Shown piece after piece: positions 46,086 through 50,467 of a stretch of 50,467 bases of DNA. How positions within the stretch are numbered: the first letter of the stretch is position 1; each line of letters starts with the position of its first letter. This DNA comes from Hirudo medicinalis (lineage: Eukaryota; Annelida; Clitellata; Hirudinida; Hirudinidae): contig MPNW01000368.1 of the NCBI GenBank assembly GCA_011800805.1, positions 328,278 to 378,744 of the forward strand, in the 5' to 3' direction. Below the pieces are notes generated by a model. It worked only from the letters and a program-made list of their open reading frames with translations, was not told the origin of the DNA and made no database searches. Both the position numbers and the translations under genes were made by a program.

Positions 46086-46228
46086 ACAATGGTTTAAAGT
46101 ATGTTCAATGAGATATTCGTCTAATTGGAATTTATAATAAAAAAAAAAGTTAGAACTTAAACGAGGAGCTGAGAACGCTGATAAAAGAATTTGATTGTTT
46201 CCATTGAAGATCATTACAAGTTTTACAG

Positions 46229-46975
46229 AATCAACTATAGAGGAATAATCAATGCTTGCGAATTGTACAGTAGTTTGAGCAATGATTCAATGATGCAGCC
46301 GGCCAATTCCTATGATGAACGTGCTTCTTATTTCAACATGGATGAGGCATCACATTGCTTGTTAAGCTCTTAGAAAATAGATTTACTTGGAATAATGACA
46401 TTACACTTTATCAGCTTGTCCTCAAAACTTTGGATTCTTACCGAAATACAAAAAATGTTACGAAATGGTATTCAACAAGTTGGATTTCATGTTAGCGTCG
46501 GACCTTTGTAATTCCTTAGACCAATTTTCTCATGCTGTTGTTGTTAATGACCCAACGAGAAGATTGAACTTGATGGCTTTATCATTTCAAACATTGGTAA
46601 GTGACGGAAAAATATTCATCTTCATATCTTACTTATTTCCATTTCTTAAATCATACAGAAAAAGGTAGACATTTATTTACGTAAGAAAATTGTTTGTAGT
46701 TGTCATTCGAGCGGTTCGATGCTGGAAGAACAATCAAACATGTTCTGTCGATATCTGGACCTCTGGAAGAAGACTGTTTCCAACAAAATTNGGTAGACAT
46801 TTATTTACGTAAGAAAATTGTTTGTAGTTGTCATTCGAGCGGTTCGATGCTGGAAGAACAATCAAACATGTTCTGTCGATATCTGGACCTCTGGAAGAAG
46901 ACTGTTTCCAACAAAATTTTCCCCTTTTGCTTGGGAACCTTTTCCTGGGCAACTGATACCAATTGAAATAAATAA
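46229..46975 (+). pseudogene. Decayed third PAN/C-type lectin copy (C)
   Basis: Parts equivalent to exons 2-4 of genes A and B remain. 46229-46340 is the second PAN half (NACELY kept; DEC changed to DER, losing a Cys; the donor GT after the Asn codon changed to GA). 46415-46596 is the start of the lectin domain (CPQNFGFL, KKCYEM, SHAVVVND). The exon 4 start (SVDIWTSGRRLFPTKF, WEPFPGQLIP) then runs into a stop before GEPN and the closing cysteines. No signal-peptide exon is visible upstream. A 127-bp duplication with an N interrupts it. It is best read as a truncated pseudogene. Confidence 0.75.
46664..46918. repeat. 127-bp perfect duplication flanking a single N (assembly join)
   Basis: 46664-46790 and 46792-46918 are identical by eye around the N at 46791. 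The repeat length is exactly the same as at 37.1 kb. Confidence 0.9.
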
Positions 46976-47622
46976 TAAATTGAAATTCGTTTAAATTATT
47001 CAAATTACAATTAAATGCGCACTTTAATCAATTAATTCAACTTTTGGTACTCGAGCAGTTTCATAATTTACAAACTTGCTCTCACATTTTAAATTGATGT
47101 GAACGAAACATTTGTGAGAAATAAATGCAAACACTGCTGGGAATTAATGTTTTGATGTCAGCGTCTAGGTGCAAATATTTGATATTCAGTAATTTTACAG
47201 TGTCTCGAATTATTGTTAATTCTTAAATTTAAACTGCTATTAATTCACTGACATTGTCGACAGATGCACTTTTGATTCACATTGCGTCATCGATTTCTTA
47301 TAAGCCAGAGTTGGTCAACATTTTGTATCAATTTTTTCTGAAAAATAATTAAATGCAATTAAATTTCGAAGCTTTGAGGAAGTCACTTCGACATTCAGCT
47401 GCATGAGTATAAACATTTTTGTATTTAAAAAAAAAATCCACACTGATCATTGCCATGTCCGTAATGTCATCTCACACGAGGTAGACATTGATTAACTAAC
47501 CTCTTTTCATGTAAATGTAAGCGTCGCTAAAGCTAAGAGAACTAAGGTTGTGATGAGAGATCATTTTCTAGCAAACAACTTTTTCCACATTTCTAAATGA
47601 TATCCACTCCACCATATTGAAG
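46976..47622. other. Intergenic, AT-rich
   Basis: No exon or repeat family was recognised. The right end is the promoter side of the Cys-loop gene. Confidence 0.45.
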
Positions 47623-47630
47623 TATAAATA
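47623..47630 (+). promoter_or_regulatory. TATA box of the Cys-loop ligand-binding-domain gene
   Basis: TATAAATA lies 46 bp upstream of ATG 47676. This predicts a short leader of about 15-25 nt. Confidence 0.55.
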
Positions 47631-47675
47631 GTTTCTCCAGGTGAGGAAGTGCATCCATCGTTGAACTCCTGCAGC

Positions 47676-49660
47676 ATGAACATCCTTCCAATCTGCTTGT
47701 TTCTGGAAGTTGTGTAAGTATTTCTAGTTTGGGTTTAGTTATCATTATTGACATCACATTGCAATTAACTAATTAATTGATGATGATGATGATATAAACT
47801 TGAATTTAATTCGTCAATTTGCAATTTGCATCTTATTTTGATAATATTTAGAGGTCGATATAAAAGATATAAAAGAGGCAAAATGAAAATAAGGAAATAA
47901 TTTTTAATCAAACCCTGTGGATAAATTAAGCCACAATCTTCAATAAAATATTCCAAATCAAGTGGTTATATTTAAAATGGACTTTTAAAAATTCAGAAGT
48001 TAAACATTTGAAGGCCTGATTTCTTGATGACATTTCAATCCACTTCATTATTTTGAAATCCATTTGAACCTGACCTTTGGAAAAATAAATGAACTGCTTT
48101 GAGTAACTGACCAATAAGTCGGATTGTCTTTATAATGTGGATCTGACTCACTTGGGGTAAAGGTCACTAGAACTGTTGATTGGAATTCATCCGACCATTT
48201 CTGTCCGGGTTGATCGTGTTTTGCTCATTTTGACATTTGAAGCTCTAAATCCAAATGAGTGAATGGTATTTTTACTGTGAACTTTCAAAAGGAATGCTAG
48301 ACCCAAAGATGAGACTATGGAATAAACCAAGAAATAAATGGCAACAAGTAATGACTCGCCTTAGAACAAGGCGCTACGTAAATAGTAAACGTAAATAGTC
48401 AGGAATTTCGTGGCATGGATTTACTTTTCTTGACGATATTATCGCATTTGTGGCATTCTTCGAAGGCATTTCGTGAATGGCGGACAGAGGGAGCACCTGC
48501 TGAACATGCTGATGGACAATTACCGCGCCTCATCAACCTCTCTTCATCAGCATCTCTTCCCCAAAGAGGTCAAGGTCACTCTGTCAATAATTGATGTCGT
48601 CAGATTCGATTATCCGTATGTCCATCTAGTGGTCCTTTTGACGCTGGTGAGTCTGTTGTAACGATGATGATGATATTGATATTCACAATAGTCATAACAA
48701 TAATAATAACAACAATAACAATAATAATAATAACAATAAATAATAATAAAAAAATTAGTATCAACAACACCCCCAACATTAATAATAGTACGTAAATACA
48801 TAAATAATATACAATATTAACACAATAATACATTAATACAATAATAATATACAATATTAATACTAAGTCATTACTAAGCATCACTGCAAGAGTCACAACG
48901 TGATTGCCAATGTGATTATGTTTCAACTCTGTTTCTACAAAATTAATCACTTCTAATCAAACAAAATTAATTGCGTAATTAAAAAGTGTTTTTATAAATT
49001 GTGCGAAAATTTTAACGTACACTTTCTCACAATCTCCAGGATTGGGACGAGGAAAGGTTAAGATGGCTTCCTGAAGAATTTAAAAACATTCGAGAGATGG
49101 CAGTGCCTGCCGCGAATGTTTGGACTCCTGATCTGGTGTTTGTCAACACGTAAATGGGGTTTTAATTGGTTTCATTTCATTTATTTTCATTTATTTTTCA
49201 TTTATTTTTCATTTATTTTTCATTTATTTTTGAGCAGCAAATAAATCTCTCATTGAAATTCTAGCTTGTTATTAAGGCTTTAAGGTATTGATGTCGGTAT
49301 ATCCAGCATGAAATAAGCACATAATATGTTAAATACTGACTATATTAGAGATGATGATGATGATGATGATAATAATAATAATAATAATAATAATAATAGT
49401 AATATGGTTACCCAATCAATTCAATTATTTACTTTAACTTCCGAACTCAGTGTGGCTCCGAGCCAACTCATTCACGGCTCTTATGTGACGTCATCGAGCT
49501 CAGGTCACGTGAGATGGTCGAGACAGGAGAAGATATTCTTAAACTGCAACCAGCAACCTCCGTCAATCGACCAATCAGAGTGCTCGATCTTTCTGACGTC
49601 ATGGACACAACAGGATGACGAGGTCTTCTTCACGGAACAGCAGCAACAACAACAGCAGCA

Positions 49661-49692
<32 letters not shown>

Positions 49693-49994
49693 AACGACGA
49701 CGACAAACAACAACTGCACAGATCAGAAACAACAAACATTTCCGCTGGTCTCTGAAACACCGCAACTCAAGCGGCTACCAAGGAAGCAAGGACATCTGGT
49801 TGATCAGGGTGGAGGGAAGGTTTTCCAGCCTTGAGTATCAACTGGTTGTCAAGGCGATGAGGGACTTGAGGCAACTGACGACAAGAATGAGGTCTGGTGG
49901 ATTGATGAGGAACCGAGCTGTGTCGATGGATGTCCATTTCTTGATTTATGCGTCAATGACGATTTGGAATCTTACAATGTCTTACGGTTTTTAA
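47676..49994 (+). CDS. Cys-loop receptor ligand-binding-domain protein with short Cys-loop, polyQ insert and no visible pore (290 aa, 4 exons)
   Basis: Exons: 47676-47713, 48466-48646, 49040-49149, 49451-49994, all in phase. A short signal-like start (MNILPICLFLEVV) leads into REHLLNMLMDNYR, the typical N-terminal helix. Beta strands follow (KVTLSIIDVV, then DWDEERLRWLPEEF). Loop A is VWTPDLVFVN, and SSSGHVRW is the next family motif. The Cys-loop is C142-C154 with only 11 residues between, where the family has 13, though DQ before the second Cys is kept. SWT follows (loop B Trp). Then about 19 Gln and RRR interrupt the loop F region. FRWSLKHR and SSLEYQLVVKAMR resemble strands 9-10. The vicinal Cys of loop C is absent. 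The frame stops at 49994 after one weak hydrophobic stretch. No M1-M4 pore helices are seen up to the window end. It may be acetylcholine-binding-protein-like, divergent or degenerate. Confidence 0.72.
48683..48850. repeat. (AAT/AAC)n-rich low-complexity tract in intron
   Basis: Degenerate AATAAC and ATACAATATT units in intron 2 of the Cys-loop gene. The Tyr/Ile-rich minus-strand frames here are artefacts of this composition. Confidence 0.75.
49172..49235. repeat. Tandem TTTCATTTATTT-type repeat in intron
   Basis: About five copies of an 11-12-bp unit (TTTTCATTTAT), just after exon 3 of the Cys-loop gene. Confidence 0.8.
49351..49396. repeat. (GAT)n(AAT)n compound microsatellite
   Basis: Six or so GAT units pass directly into about nine AAT units, upstream of the acceptor of exon 4. 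It is intronic, although it is an open frame. Confidence 0.85.
49638..49694 (+). repeat. CAG/CAA tract encoding polyglutamine
   Basis: By count 19 Gln codons in mixed CAG and CAA order, followed by CGA triplets. It is in frame inside the Cys-loop-family exon. The Cys-rich minus-strand frame is a shadow of it. Confidence 0.9.
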
Positions 49995-50112
49995 AGTTTT
50001 ACTAGGTTTTCAATGAATGAAAGTTTCTGAGTTTGTTTCTTGAATTATTGCACAATTAATGTTCATTTCCAGGAAATGAAATGCCAATTTAGTAATTTAA
50101 ATTGTTGATTTC

Positions 50113-50262
50113 ATTTAAATATATTTTATTGTTATTCATTCTTTAATTCTCCATAGAACTTATTCATTTAAAGACATATTTTGTTGTATTTAAATATATT
50201 TTATGGCTATTCATTCTTTAATTCTCCATAGAACTTGTTCATTTAAACACACGTTTTGTTAC
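50113..50262. repeat. 75-bp tandem duplication
   Basis: Units 50113-50187 and 50188-50262 both begin ATTTAAATATATTTTAT and contain CATTCTTTAATTCTCCATAG. They differ at a few positions. They lie downstream of the Cys-loop gene. Confidence 0.85.
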
Positions 50263-50340
50263 ACATAATAGAAAGATTTCATTTTTGTCAAACATTAACC
50301 ATCGTTAATCGAGTCACAAATCCCTGGAAATCTCTTCCTG

Positions 50341-50467
<127 letters not shown>

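Noticed and set aside
48600..48950. Ile/Val/Tyr-rich minus-strand frame resembling a membrane protein
   Set aside because: It is the translation of AAT/AAC low-complexity repeats inside an intron.
49505..49765. Minus-strand frame with a run of cysteines
   Set aside because: Reverse translation of the CAG/CAA tract in the Cys-loop-family exon.

Overview
This is nuclear genomic DNA from a metazoan, most likely an aquatic invertebrate with a compact genome. The window is AT-rich and most genes are split by GT-AG introns. Six conserved animal genes can be rebuilt exon by exon with consistent reading phase. No rRNA or tRNA gene and no bacterial-type feature was seen. The species cannot be named from the sequence. 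The assembly looks like short-read de Bruijn output: in two places exactly 127 bp is repeated on either side of a single N, which suggests unmerged contig overlaps at k=127.

Layout, left half. 2.05-7.79 kb (-): GLYR1/NPAC, with a PWWP domain, an AT-hook, an acidic region and a dehydrogenase-like domain. It lies head to head with 8.48-15.71 kb (+): ubinuclein, the HIRA-complex subunit. The two chromatin genes share a 695-bp spacer that probably works as a bidirectional promoter. COA5 (cytochrome c oxidase assembly, 15.99-16.56 kb, -) lies tail to tail with ubinuclein. A foldback element with arms of about 185 bp follows at 17.5-18.3 kb. 18.63-21.44 kb (-) holds an RDH13-like short-chain dehydrogenase whose catalytic Ser, Tyr and Lys are all replaced. 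It is head to head with 22.87-29.12 kb (+), the melted/VEPH1 orthologue with a C-terminal PH domain.

Layout, right half. This part is a more accessory landscape of secreted or cell-surface genes. Two intact genes encode a signal peptide, a PAN/apple-like domain and a C-type lectin domain (31.05-32.34 and 33.86-35.98 kb, +). A decayed third copy lies at 46.2-47.0 kb. A hAT-like non-autonomous element sits between the two intact copies. A TATA-driven gene at 42.4-44.0 kb encodes a secreted, extremely acidic protein of 429 residues. At 47.68-49.99 kb a gene encodes a Cys-loop-receptor ligand-binding domain with a shortened Cys-loop and a polyglutamine insert, and no pore helices are visible before its stop codon. 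The window ends inside a long (ATC)n array.

How the genes relate. The left half is a housekeeping block (chromatin, mitochondria, growth signalling) arranged in divergent and convergent pairs. The right half is enriched in secreted, lineage-specific products: lectin-like recognition proteins, an acidic matrix-like protein and a possible soluble ligand-binding protein. The most distinctive items are the pore-less Cys-loop protein, the triad-less RDH13 and the PAN-plus-lectin family. Functional links among these genes are not shown by the sequence.
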